Shown one piece after another: positions 45,542 through 56,199 of a stretch of 64,000 nt of DNA. Numbering within the stretch: the first letter of the stretch is position 1; each line of letters opens with the position of its first letter. The position numbers and the translations under genes were made by a program. This stretch comes from Spiroplasma diminutum CUAS-1. GTDB taxonomy: Bacteria > Bacillota_I > Bacilli_A > Mycoplasmatales > Mycoplasmataceae. The stretch is taken from contig NC_021833.1 of assembly GCF_000439455.1 (NCBI RefSeq), positions 496,001-560,000 on the forward strand, in the 5' to 3' direction. Under the pieces are notes generated by a model. The model was given only the letters and a program-made list of their open reading frames with translations, had not been told where the DNA came from and did not search any database.

Positions 45542-45552
45542 TTTGATTACTA

Positions 45553-47388
45553 TTATTTATTTTTTTTCTTTTCTTCTTTAGCTTTTTGTTTTTCAACTTT
45601 ATCATTTTCTTTTGAAATTTTTACTTCTTCAAGATATTTTTCATATTTTATTTTATCTTCTTTTAACTTAATTTCTTTTTCTTTTAATTTTTTAATTTTT
45701 TGTTCTGATTTTTTTACTTTATCTTCTTTATCTTTTAAGTCAACTTCTTTTTTAAGTTTCTTTAAATCAATTTCAGCATTAGTTAATTTAGTTGAGAAAT
45801 TTGCTAATTGTTTTTCAGTAACTTTTTTTCCAGCTTCTCAATAAAAGAAGAATGTAAGAGCAAATGCAGATCCAAATGCTACACCATTAACTAAAATAAT
45901 TAATAATAAGTTTCTAATACTATCTGAATATAATAATAGTCCTGGAAGTACTGTTACTCCCATACCACTACAAGTAACATTTAATAAACCAGCTACAAAT
46001 CCTCCAATGAATCCTCCAATTGAAGCAAAGATAAATGGTTTAACTTTAGGTAAGTTAACTCCAAATATTGCAGGTTCTGTAATACCAAACATAGTTGAAA
46101 CTGCAGAAGACATTCCCAAGTTTCTTTCTTGTTTTGATTTTGCTTTTAAAGCAACTGCCATTGCAGCTCCACCTTGTGAAATAATTGAAGCTGTTCAAAT
46201 TGCATTAAATATTGATCCAGTCATTATTCCAGCTTCGTTTGGAATATTTCCTTTAATTACAAGTTGCATTTCTAAACCTTGTAATACTTGATGACAACCT
46301 GTAATTACAATAGCTTGTAAAATTCCTGCAATTAATCCTGTTCCAAATCCAAATGGAATAGAAAGAATTGCTTGTGTACCAATTAATACTCCCTCTTCAA
46401 CTAATAATAAGATTGGCCCTAAAACAAATAAAGCAGCTAATAATGAAATTAAAATTGTTAAGAATGGAGTAAAAATAATATTTACAGATTTTGGCATTCA
46501 TAATTTAATTCATTTTTCTAAATATGCAACACCAATACCAATTATTAGTGCTGGCAATACAGATCCTTGATAACCTGTAATTGGAATTATTCACAATTTA
46601 ATAGGTGTAACTCCTTCTTCCATTCAATTTAAGCCTTTAGAAATTCAAAATTCTTTGGCAGTTAGTCCTTCTATAGGATTTTTTGCTCAATTTTCTACGA
46701 ATTTACTTTGTGCTTCTCAAGCAGAAATTGCTCCTTTATCTGGTAATAATGGACTTATTAACATTAATCCAATAATAATCCCAAGTACTGGGTTTCCACC
46801 AAATCTTTTAACTGTAGATCAACAAACTAATACTGACAATGAACTAAAAGCTGTTTTAGTTACAATATCAATAATAATTCCTAATAATGATGATGAATCA
46901 TAATTAAAAATATTCTTAAATAAAGCAGCAACACCCATTGCAAGACCTGCTGCAACAATAGCAGGAATAATTGGTAAGAATATATCTCCCAATGTTTTCA
47001 TGCTCATTTGTAATCAAGCAAATTTCCCACCACTATTTCTTAGTGCATCTTTATTTGCTTTTGCCTTTAATTTAAAGTCCTCAAATGAATCTGATTTTGA
47101 AGATTCATTTGAATCCTTTGAAGTGATATTTACTTCTAGTAGTTTTTGAACTTCTGCATAAGCTGCTTCAACAACACCAGTTCCTAAAATAATTTGTAAT
47201 TGATTTTGAGTTCAATTTGTTCCCTTAGCAATTGGAGAAGCTTTAATTTCATCAATATTTACTTTTTCTTTGTCAATTACATTAAAACGTAATCTTGTAA
47301 CACAGTGTAAATATGATTCAATATTTTCTTTTCCACCAACTGCATCAACAAATCTTTTTGCTTCTTGTGCATAATTTGTTTTTTTCAT
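45553..47388 (-). CDS. scrA: PTS sucrose-family IIBC permease
   Basis: A 611-residue permease. The IIB Cys is in YLHCVTRLRFNV near residue 29, and the IIC domain has about ten helices with the sequence FGITEPAIFGVNLPKVKPFI of the sucrose/glucose superfamily. No IIA domain is present; the last 95 residues form a very basic coiled-coil (TNAEIDLKKLKKEVDLKDKE and on). It is co-transcribed with GntR, GH32 and fructokinase genes, which points to sucrose. The ATG at 47388 follows AGGTAC. Confidence 0.85.
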
Positions 47389-47415
47389 TGTTAAGTACCT
47401 TTTCTATAATTAATT

Positions 47416-48114
47416 TTATTTTCTTCACTCAATAAAAGTTCATTCGAAAAACTTTGGATTATATCAACTTTTTCTAAACTCTATAATTTCTCCAAAGATA
47501 TCATAGACTCTTCCAGAGTCTAAAATAAATGACTTGAAATTTAAATTTTGAAAATGCTTTAATAGTTCAAAATTTTGTTCCTCTTCTGTAAAAGAAATAT
47601 TTTTTGAAGAGTGACTTACTATTATATTTGAGTTTTGCTCAATAAATAACATTAAACCATTTTGGTTTAATTGATCAATAGTGAGATTTTTAAATTTACT
47701 TTTTGATATATAACTTTCTTGATAAAGAATATTTTCATTTTCTTTTGTCTTTCTAAGACATTTAAAATGAAATAGTTTAATACCTTCTTGGAATCCTGTT
47801 AATTGAGAAATATTTTTATCACAAGTAACTTCAATTAAATCATAGTACTCATTTTTTGATCCTGGAAATAATTCTCTAAAACTAAATAATAGATTATTTG
47901 AAAGTTTATCTTGTACAACAAAGCCTTTTCCATTAACTGATTTAACAATTTTTAATTCAATCAACTTATTAAACGCTATTCTAATTGGTTGTTCAGAATA
48001 TTTAAACTTTGTTTTTAACATATTCTGACTTGGTAAAATTTCTCCTGGTAATACTTTATTTTCTCTTATTAAATACATTAAATAATCAAAAACAATTTCC
48101 CATTTCTTATCCAT
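47416..48114 (-). CDS. GntR-family transcriptional regulator of the sucrose operon
   Basis: The 232-residue protein has an N-terminal winged helix (ENKVLPGEILPSQNMLKTKF) and a C-terminal effector domain (SFRELFPGSKNEYYDLIEVT), the GntR/HutC pattern with chorismate-lyase-like ligand domain. It ends with SWYNPKFFEWTFIEWRK, whose Trp codons are TGA. It is first in the operon, before scrA. A perfect palindrome overlaps its promoter (48149-48164), so it probably controls itself and the operon. Confidence 0.8.
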
Positions 48115-48136
48115 TTTTAAAATTCCTTACAACACT

Positions 48137-48164
48137 ATTATACTGAGTTTTAAACTAGTTTAAA
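48137..48164 (-). promoter_or_regulatory. GntR promoter with palindromic operator
   Basis: On the minus strand TTTAAA (48164-48159) and TATAAT (48142-48137) are 16 bases apart. The 16-bp perfect palindrome TTTAAACTAGTTTAAA (48149-48164) covers the -35 box and half of the spacer, the classical position of a repressor site. The stop codon of the upstream PTS gene lies inside it. Confidence 0.65.
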
Positions 48165-49828
48165 TAGTTTTCTAAAGATTTTTTACCTCATTTAGTTTTT
48201 AAAAGAACTGTTGACATTCCAGCTGTTGCTATTGTTGAAATAAACATAGCAATTGAAATATGAGCTCCCATTGGAATATTTTGAAGTATTGAATTAATAT
48301 TTTCACCTTGTAAATATTCTTTTGTTTGATTTACCGTTCAATCAAATTGAACTAAACCTATTCAACTAGCACTTCCAAGTGAATTTGCAACAGTATGTGT
48401 CATTCCCAATCATCATCCTGCAATTCCACTTCCAATAGCAGCTGCTATAAATAATGGTTTAATTTGAAGATTTATTCCAAACATTGCAGGTTCTGTAATA
48501 CCTGTAAAGCCACCAATTGCACTTGAAGTTCCTTTTGTAATCTGTTCTTTATCTTTTTTACAAAAGAATATAAACACAAGTGCTGCAGTTCCCTGAGCAA
48601 TATTTGATACACAAGCAACTGGTGTAATAAATGATGAGGAATGTCCATATTTTAATTGAGTATCCACCAATAATTGAGTTTCAATTGGTAAAAATCCTTG
48701 ATGCAATCCTGTAATAACAAGGAAAGGATAAAAGAATGCAAATATCATTCCACCAAAACCAATAAAGTTTCAATTAGTATATTTAAACATTGCAGCAAGT
48801 CCAATTGATATTCCTTTTCCAATAATTTGTCCTAATGGTCCAATTATTCAAAACGCTAATCATGAAGATAATAATACTGTTCCTAATGGAACTACAATAA
48901 TTGCAATAACATTAGGAGTAATTTTTTTAAACAGTTTTTCTAAATTAACAGATATTGCCAATACCATTAAAACTGGTATTATTTGTGCTTGATATCCAAT
49001 CAACTTAATTTTGAAAAATCCCCCTGCTACATTTCCAAATATTTGATAATAAACTCCAACAGTTTTATTTAACATTTCATCATAATTGTTAATTGGAGGT
49101 TCTAAACCATTATTTTTTAATCAATTTTCAAATGCCAATTTTCTGGCTTCTTCAATTATGTTTGAATCTGTATTTAAATCAAAACCTAGTAAAACTGGAG
49201 TATTTGTTGCATAACTATTTAATAATCCTGGTGAAATTAAAACCAATCCCATTGCCATTCCTAGATAAGGATTACCTCCTCATTTTTTAGCTGCACTGTA
49301 ACCTACAAATGCTGGCAATGATCCTAAAATTGCTCCTCCAATAATATCTAATAATTTTGTAAATCCAGATGTTGGTGCAAAAGTTCCAATTAATGATTTT
49401 AATGCAAGTGACATACCACCAGCAATAAAAATAGGAATTAACGGAACAAATATTGAAGCAAATGAGTTCATTCCTCTTTTTGAAATCATAAAAACATTTG
49501 ATTTAAATGATACATCTTTTCTTCATAATGGTTCTTTATTTTCAATGTCTATATTTCCTTCAGTTGAAGATTCGTTCATAATAATTTTCATTTGATTAAA
49601 AAGCTTATCAACTATTCCTGCTCCAATAATAATTTGATGTTGAGTTTCTTGTTTTTTATATCCTTTAAATAAAGGATGCTTCTTTACTTTTTCAAGATCA
49701 AATTTTTCATCATCATTTAGGATGAATCTTAATCTTGTTGCACAATGTTGAATTTCTTTGATGTTTTCTTTACCACCAATTAATTCCAGCATTAAAGAGG
49801 CGTCGTCATAAAAATACTTTTTTGCCAT
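48155..49828 (-). CDS. PTS IIBC permease, substrate unclear
   Basis: A 557-residue permease with the IIB Cys in EIQHCATRLRFIL and about ten helices in IIC, including GGFTGITEPAMFGINLQIK. It lacks IIA. It resembles trehalose/sucrose-type permeases. The upstream region has a half-site TTTAAACTA like that of the GntR operator. It reads into the GntR gene region with no clear terminator, so both may be controlled together. Sucrose and trehalose are both possible substrates. Confidence 0.7.
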
Positions 49829-50465
49829 ATTTCCTCCTGTATATCACTTTAATTATTTAGTTTAAAACATTAAAGTAATAGACCTATGATTATAAGTTTT
49901 TAAATAAAATAAAAACCCCTATTTCTAGGGATTTAATCAATTGAGAATTTATAAGACATACTAAACCAATATCATGGAGTAATATTGGTTTTGAGCATAA
50001 TTTTAAATAAAAGTATTTTTTAGAGGACATCTTTTCAAATAGGTAAAAATTTTACATAGCAGTATGACTAGGCAATATTCCAATAGAGATCAAAAAATTG
50101 TTTATATTGTACCTTTATGCTGTAATTCTAAAAAATGTTACTTTTAAATTAAACTTATATTTTTTTTGCGGAAGAAATTGAAATCTCTCCCTAAAAATAT
50201 TCTTTCAAATTTTTTAGTTTATAAACATATAAGTTGAAAAAATATTCTACTTTTAAGTTGTTAAATGATTATTATTATATTTTAGAGATACTAAAACATT
50301 TTTAAATATGAGATTTCTCTTTGCTTTTTTTTTTTTTTTTTATGATTAAGAGGTGCTAATCTTCTCCTATTATGATTAGTACACTAACATTTATATTTAG
50401 TAAAAAATAAAATAATTCTTCTTTTTAAGTTATATAATAATAAAGTTAAGGGGTGAATTTATTTT
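49829..50465. other. Intergenic region, no gene seen
   Basis: This 640-base stretch holds a terminator-like hairpin (CCCTA 49917-49921 with TAGGG 49926-49930) and a 10-bp inverted repeat (49963-49972 with 49982-49991). A T17 tract (50325-50341) and a TATAAT (50433-50438) before the SDR gene are also present. Short open frames on the minus strand carry stops and no ribosome site, so I do not annotate them. Confidence 0.4.
50319..50346 (+). promoter_or_regulatory. Candidate promoter with 17-T spacer
   Basis: CTTTGC (50319-50324) and TATGAT (50341-50346) flank a run of T (50325-50341). The -35-like box is weak. It resembles the arrangement before the lipoprotein gene at 24364-24394. Confidence 0.3.
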
Positions 50466-51302
50466 ATGAAAAACAAAGTGTGATTCATAACAGGTGCTAG
50501 CCAAGGTTTTGGTTTATTATTTGTTAAAAAATTACTTGAAAAAGGACATTGTGTTGTTGCTACAAGCAGAAGTCCTGAAAAAATAGTAGAAGAAATTGGG
50601 GAAAATGATTGTTTATTAGCAATTAAAATAGACTTGTCTGATCAAAAACAATTGGATGATGCTATGAAACAATGTGTTGATAAATTTGGGTCAATTGATA
50701 TCTTATTAAACAACGCAGGTTATGGACAATTATGAACATTTGAAGAATCTTCAGATGAAGAAATTAGAAAATGTTTCGAAGTTAACTTCTATGGTACATT
50801 AAATGCTACTCGTAGTGCTTTACCATATATGAGAAAACAACAATATGGACATATTTTTACAACAGCTTCAGTTTGAGGTTATGTTGGAGATCCATATACA
50901 TCAACTTATGCTGCAGTTAAATTTGCAACAGATGGTTGAAGTGAAGCTTTAAGTCATGAACTTGAAGGTTTAAAAATTGGAATAAGTTGTATTAAACCTG
51001 GTGGATTTAGAACTAATTTCCTAGAGTCAACTTCAATGGTAACTGGAGAAGACAAAATAACTGATTATAAAAAAAATAGAGATGAATTTTTCCAAGGTCT
51101 ATCTAAGTTTAATAAACAACAAGATGGTGATCCAGAAAAATACTGTGATTTTATAATTGATTTAACTTATAAGGATTCAAAACCACCACTTCATATTTTT
51201 ACAGGTAGAGATGCTTATAAGAAAGCAGAAGACAAAATTGCTAAAATCAGAAAAGATATGGAAGAGTTACAACAAGAAGCTACAAACTTACATGTACAAT
51301 AA
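50466..51302 (+). CDS. Short-chain dehydrogenase/reductase, active copy
   Basis: The 278-residue enzyme has the cofactor motif TGASQGFG near residue 9, NNAGYG near residue 89, catalytic Ser in TTASVWG and YAAVK as the Tyr-Lys pair. This is the full SDR catalytic set. The C-terminus has a charged helix. It is on the plus strand, 110 bases from the minus-strand operon, facing it. The substrate is unknown. A second copy is at 61378-62208. Confidence 0.85.
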
Positions 51303-51330
51303 AAAATCACGATTTAAATCGTGATTTTTT
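51301..51330. terminator. Palindromic terminator of the SDR gene
   Basis: A perfect 30-base palindrome whose arms begin AAAAAATCACGATTT. It starts in the stop codon and serves the plus strand. Confidence 0.8.
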
Positions 51331-51386
51331 ATATTTAAAATTGATCAATTTATTTTTATTGTATTGTTTTATTCAAAACTTAAATT

Positions 51387-51413
51387 AAAAAACACAAGTA
51401 AATTGTGTTTTTT
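51387..51413. terminator. Terminator of the 13-gene operon
   Basis: AAACACAA (51390-51397) pairs with TTGTGTTT (51403-51410). The A and T extensions make it work on the minus strand, at the end of the PTS IIA gene. Confidence 0.75.
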
Positions 51414-51723
51414 AATTATTTAAACTATATAAATTAATTAAATGTTCTGCTAAATCTAAAATAATTATAGCACTTGTCAAATGATCTTGTGAATGGATAA
51501 AAAGCAATGATATATCTAATTTTTCTCCACCAGCTTCATCAGAAATAAGTTCAGCATGAATTTTATGTACTTTATTTAATTCCAATTTTGCTTCTTTAAG
51601 AGTTTCTTTTGACTTTTCAAAGTCCCCTTCTTTTGCCATATTGATTGCACTTAGTCCTAAGCTTTTTGCATTTCCTGATGTTGCTATTAATTCCATACTA
51701 ACATTTATAATTTTTTCATTCAT
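51412..51723 (-). CDS. PTS lactose/cellobiose-family IIA
   Basis: The 103-residue helical protein carries the phosphoryl group from HPr to IIB. Its phosphorylated His lies in LLFIHSQDHLTSA, where the family has VHAQDH. AKEGDFEKSKETLKEAKLEL is the conserved second helix. It is the last gene of the operon and completes the split PTS with the IIB and IIC genes at the other end. A family-sized protein with no domain fusion. Confidence 0.88.
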   Translation of the reverse strand: MNEKIINVSMELIATSGNAKSLGLSAINMAKEGDFEKSKETLKEAKLELNKVHKIHAELISDEAGGEKLDISLLFIHSQDHLTSAIIILDLAEHLINLYSLNN

Positions 51724-51724
51724 A

Positions 51725-52279
51725 TTATTGATAATCTCCTATTTTTTCTATATGTTTATTTTTAAAAAGAAGATCATCTAATTTTCATTCATTGTCTTCT
51801 TTACTATATATGAAAAAGATTGTTTTCATAAGTGCTTCACTTTTATCTTCTTCATTTTTATATCTAATATCTTCAAAAAAAGTATTTGTAACTGAAAATA
51901 TCATGTGATTTTTAGAGGAAATTGATTCTATTGTATAAATACTTATATATTTTATAACTAAATCATTTCCTGCCTGAGAATCATAGTAATTTATTATTTC
52001 TTCTTTCATATTTATACATTGACTTTTAAAATTATTAGTTTCTTTTTCTATGCCAGAACAAGAATCTTTTTGTTCAACATTTAAAACTATTTGTTTATAA
52101 TAAATATCAGTCTTATTTTTATATTCGATATATAAAAAACCTTTAAATCCATAACCTCAAGTAATTACAGCAGTTAAGGAAAATAAAACTAATATTAGTA
52201 GTATTGAAAGTCATCAATATAACGACTTCTTATTTAAAAATGTTTTTTGACAAACTTCTCTTTCACTTATTTTATTCAT
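51725..52279 (-). CDS. Single-helix anchored hypothetical protein (184 aa)
   Basis: It begins MNKISEREVCQKTFLNKKSL, then one hydrophobic helix (WLSILLILVLFSLTAVITWG) and an extracellular part with two Cys about 25 residues apart. The start overlaps nothing but is 10 bases downstream of the RpiR gene; the stop is 1 base before the IIA gene. Trp codons are TGA. Family unknown; the operon position suggests a surface or substrate-related role. Confidence 0.6.
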
Positions 52280-52289
52280 TCTACCTCAC

Positions 52290-53120
52290 TTATTTTGCAG
52301 TAATTAAAACTGACTTATAATTTTCCACGTTATTTTTTTCAATTAAAATTTGAATTAAAATATCTATTAAAAATATAAATGGAATTCTATTTCCCCTTAT
52401 TAAAGATTTGAAATTTTTATCATTATTAAACACAGATAAATTTAAATCAGATAATTCTTTTATTCTATTTTTTTCAATTCCCGTTAATGAAATTAGAAAT
52501 TGCTGTTTTTCTTTTATTTTTTCAGCTAAAGTTACTAATTCCTTTGTTTCACCAGATATAGAAAATATTATAAAAAGCGACATTTCATCTTTTCTAGAAT
52601 TTACACTTAATAAAGTTTGTTGAATTATAGAATCATTAACTGCAATTGCATTAAATCCCAATCTTTGTAGTTTTAATGAGAAATCGTATGCAACAGTAAA
52701 TGTACCACCTAAAGCAAATATAAAAATTTTATTTGCTAAATTTATTTTATCTGTAACTTCATAAATTTTATTATTATTAGATAATATAGAATAATTTTTT
52801 TCTAATATTTCATTTATATATGTCATTTCTTTTTCTATTAATAAACTTAAGCTTTCATACTTAACATCTTGATCTTGGTCATTGAAAATAGCACTTTTCT
52901 TATAATTTTTAATTTCATATTTAAATTCAGCAAAAGATGAATATCCTAATTTTCTAATAAATCTTGTAACTCCACTAGTTGAATAATTAATGTTTTTTGC
53001 AAACTCTCTTATGTCAATAGTATCCATTTTTTCTAGATTATTAATTATAAATTCAACAATATTCTTATTAGTTTCATCACTATTTCTAATCTTTTTTAAT
53101 TTTACAATTACATTTGACAT
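52290..53120 (-). CDS. MurR/RpiR-family regulator
   Basis: A 276-residue protein with an N-terminal helix-turn-helix (INYSTSGVTRFIRKLGYSSF, the family signature) and a C-terminal SIS domain (IFIFALGGTFTVAYDFSLKL, IFSISGETKELV). SIS domains bind sugar phosphates or amino-sugar phosphates. The ATG at 53120, 5 bases after AAGGGGAAAA, is preferred over an in-frame earlier start. It sits inside the operon it probably controls. Confidence 0.82.
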   Translation of the reverse strand: MSNVIVKLKKIRNSDETNKNIVEFIINNLEKMDTIDIREFAKNINYSTSGVTRFIRKLGYSSFAEFKYEIKNYKKSAIFNDQDQDVKYESLSLLIEKEMTYINEILEKNYSILSNNNKIYEVTDKINLANKIFIFALGGTFTVAYDFSLKLQRLGFNAIAVNDSIIQQTLLSVNSRKDEMSLFIIFSISGETKELVTLAEKIKEKQQFLISLTGIEKNRIKELSDLNLSVFNNDKNFKSLIRGNRIPFIFLIDILIQILIEKNNVENYKSVLITAK

Positions 53121-53133
53121 AATTTTCCCCTTA

Positions 53134-54339
53134 TCAATGTTGAACAATTTTTATTAATCCAATAACTGACAAATTATCTTTATTTGAGATTATTATATCA
53201 TCTCCCAGTATTTTTTTAGCAACACTAAGAATATACTTATTATTAAATATTCCACCTGTAGCTTTCAATATTATAGTTTTGCCCTTAATTGATTCAATAA
53301 TTTTTTTATAGTTAGATATTCTTAAAAATAATTGATAAATATATGTATACAATACATTTATATCTATCTTAATATCTTCAATATTCAAAATTTTTTGTTC
53401 AAATCTTTCAAGAAAAAAATATATATCCACATCTAATAGTTTACATTTTGAAAAATCTAGACTTTCTATTTCATCTAATTTAATATTCATTTGTTTAGCA
53501 ATTAGTTCTATATTGTTTCCGCCATTTGAAGACGAAATTCCATATATATATTTATTATTATAAATTGGAAAACAATAATCATATTTGTATTTGGTATCAA
53601 CAAAACTATCTGAAATATATCTAATACCTAATGTAGTTCCAACAGACAACGATACTTCATTATCTGCTGTCACAGAACCAATTGCTGCTGCTGCACCATC
53701 TGAAATACCTAAATCTATTGATAATTCAAAATTATTTATTTGAGTTTTGAAAACTCTTCTTTTAGTTAATATTTTTGGTAAATTAACTTCATTCAAATTT
53801 ATATAATCTAATATTTCAGAACTATAATTTAGGTTTTTACAATCTACAACTCCAAGTGCTGATGCATCAGATATTTCAATATATTTTTTTCCTGAAAATT
53901 TATATAAAATATAACTCTTTAAAGTTGTAATATGATCAAAGGAATATGAAGTTTGATATTTAATTTTATAAATTGGTAAAAATGAAGAATTTACTAATCC
54001 ATTTATACTTCTAAACAGTTCCTTCTTATCATTTGGAATATCAAATGATATATTTTCTATTAGTGTTCTTCCTTTTCCAATTTGTTCATAATTATTATTT
54101 AAAAATAAAATTGTATGCATAGCAGAAGAAAAAACAATTAATATATTTGAATTGTACTTTTTATTAACATCAATACAAAAATCTCTTAAGAAATCAAATA
54201 ATTTTTCTGCACAAAATAAATTTTCATTATCAAAATAAATATCTTTATTTGCTTTTGAAATACTCTCGATATTTTTCTCGTTCTTATAAATTTCAATTTT
54301 TATATTGGTTGTTCCAAGGTCTATAAATATTTTAATCAT
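53134..54339 (-). CDS. FGGY-family carbohydrate kinase
   Basis: The 401-residue kinase starts MIKIFIDLGTTNIKIEIYKN, the phosphate-1 motif. Other family signatures are SDGAAAAIGSV, VGTTLGIRYI and KATGGIFNNKYIL. It is shorter than most FGGY kinases (about 480-500), mainly in loops. It would phosphorylate a sugar or sugar acid in the cytoplasm. Its start overlaps the DUF871 gene by 8 bases. Confidence 0.78.
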   Translation of the reverse strand: MIKIFIDLGTTNIKIEIYKNEKNIESISKANKDIYFDNENLFCAEKLFDFLRDFCIDVNKKYNSNILIVFSSAMHTILFLNNNYEQIGKGRTLIENISFDIPNDKKELFRSINGLVNSSFLPIYKIKYQTSYSFDHITTLKSYILYKFSGKKYIEISDASALGVVDCKNLNYSSEILDYINLNEVNLPKILTKRRVFKTQINNFELSIDLGISDGAAAAIGSVTADNEVSLSVGTTLGIRYISDSFVDTKYKYDYCFPIYNNKYIYGISSSNGGNNIELIAKQMNIKLDEIESLDFSKCKLLDVDIYFFLERFEQKILNIEDIKIDINVLYTYIYQLFLRISNYKKIIESIKGKTIILKATGGIFNNKYILSVAKKILGDDIIISNKDNLSVIGLIKIVQH

Positions 54340-55450
54340 TAGGTATAATTTTAAAATGTGTTCATGGAGTAATTTCGTCTAAAATATAATTCATTTTATC
54401 ATCTAATCTTCCAACTACATTTCTTAAACCATCATTTGGAATATCATGTTTTACAATTTGTAACTCACCTTTATATTTATTGTAATTATTATTTGGTATA
54501 ACAAGAGAACCAGCTGGAATAATTTCATTATTATAGTTTCTTGGTTTTATGTCAAAATCTTTGTATAAAACTCTTGTTGTTGTACTTCTTAATATATTTT
54601 GTGCTATGTCACCTCTTACAAAATGATTACCATAATCTATAATTTCTAATTCTTCTTTAGTCACATCTTTTTCTAATGATACTTTTATATGTTTTCTAAA
54701 ATCAAAATGTTTAATTATTGATTCAAAATCTTTTTTATTTGCACATTGAGTAGAAATATAAATATAGCTTACAAATGAATTTGATAAAAAGTGATTCACT
54801 TGTAATCCAATTTCTAAATCCCTATGCATTTCCAAAGTTGGTAAATTTTCACTTACATCTCAAGGTCCAACACTTTCGTGATCAGTAATAGTTACAAAAG
54901 CACCCATTCTTAATCCCATTTTTTTTATATCATCGTTATATTTTTTAAAAAGTTTATAGTCTAATCCAGAATGTCTTTGTGGATAAAAATTATGTAAAGC
55001 TTGTAAGTTTTGTGTATTAGCTCCATAACTAATAATATTTCTTATATGTTCATTAAATGTTGAACAATTTAATTCAATTTTAATATTATAACTATTGTAT
55101 GTTAAATGTGATTCAAAAATTCCGTTAAATTGGTCATCAAGTCTTAAACAATCAATATTTAACTCTTTAAAGAAAAGTAAATCAGGATTTTTATAATTTA
55201 TATTTATTGAATCAAATGTTGATTTATTTACATCAATTGTTATATAGTAACCTCTTTTTTTTGCTTCATTAATTGTATCTTTATATTTTTCTAAAAGCTC
55301 AGAATTTTTTTGTTCTAGAATATCAATAAAATTGATAAAAAGTAAATCAAATGAATAAGTTTTAGCAAGATCTAAATATTCTATTATTTCTTTCATTTCA
55401 AGCTTTTCAGGATATATAGAAATTCCTAATTGCTTTGATATATTATTCAT
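54332..55450 (-). CDS. DUF871/MupG-like TIM-barrel protein
   Basis: A 372-residue protein starts MNNISKQLGISIYPEKLEMK, the strand-1 signature of the DUF871 family. In Staphylococcus the member MupG acts as a 6-phospho-muramidase on MurNAc-6-phosphate disaccharide. The barrel continues with LNIDCLRLDDQFNG, IELNCSTFNE and HNFYPQRHSGLDY, where conserved residues are kept, then a smaller C-terminal barrel-like domain (PAGSLVIPNNNYNKYKGELQ). Cell wall is absent here, so another phospho-glycoside is the likely substrate. One TGA is Trp. Confidence 0.72.
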
Positions 55451-56195
55451 AATTTTGTCTCTCCATAATTTTATATAACTGTTTTACTTTTTCTATATTT
55501 GTAATACCTGTATCTGCATCTATAATTGAATTATATACGTGAGGTATTATTGCTTTAACTTTTGCATCTAATGCAATTTTTATAACTTCTTCAAAATTTT
55601 CTAAATCTAAACCACCTGTTGGTTCAATAACAAAATCATTTTCAGCACATGCTTTAACAACAACTTTGTATTCTTCTATAGTAGATAAACCATTCATAGG
55701 GAAAAATTTAATTGAATCTCCTCCCATATCTTTAATAATTTTTATCGCTGTATTTATTTCAACTATAGCATCCTCATTATCTTTTGATGAACTTAAAGGA
55801 CCAGTATTAATTTTTACAAATCCTGGTTTACCTGTTGGAGAAACCAAACAATTTATAAAGACTTCCTCATTTTCAAAATCACTAACAGTTAATCCAACTC
55901 CTGTAAAAACTTGATTTGCATGAGCTGGTTTAATTCTTTTTGATAATCTGGCAACCATATATGATTGTTTTGGATCACCAGCTCCTAAACCAATACTAAT
56001 TTTATTGTTTATTTCGCTCTTTCATTTAGACATTTCATTGAATGCTAAATCATCATTTGCAAAATCCTTTGATAATATTCCAACTACAACATTTCCCTCT
56101 GTAGCTTCAACAATTTCTTTTGCATTGTTTAAATCTTTTGCTAAGACATTTAAACATATTCTTTCTTTATAAAAGCAAATATTTTTTTTATTCAT
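55443..56195 (-). CDS. KDGP aldolase, DgaF-like
   Basis: The 250-residue enzyme splits 2-keto-3-deoxy-6-phosphogluconate to pyruvate and glyceraldehyde-3-phosphate. The segments GLGAGDPKQSYMVARLSK, INTGPLSSSKDN and GGDSIKFFPMNGLSTIEEYK (with the Schiff-base Lys in SIKFFP) are those of the DgaF family. PTGGLDLENFEEVIKIAL follows. The stop overlaps the next gene start by 8 bases. In Salmonella DgaF works in glucosaminate degradation. Confidence 0.85.
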
Positions 56196-56199
56196 TTTA

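Noticed and set aside
49930-50160. Minus-strand short frames in the intergenic region
   Set aside because: They carry stops, lack ribosome sites and resemble no family; at most they are remnants.
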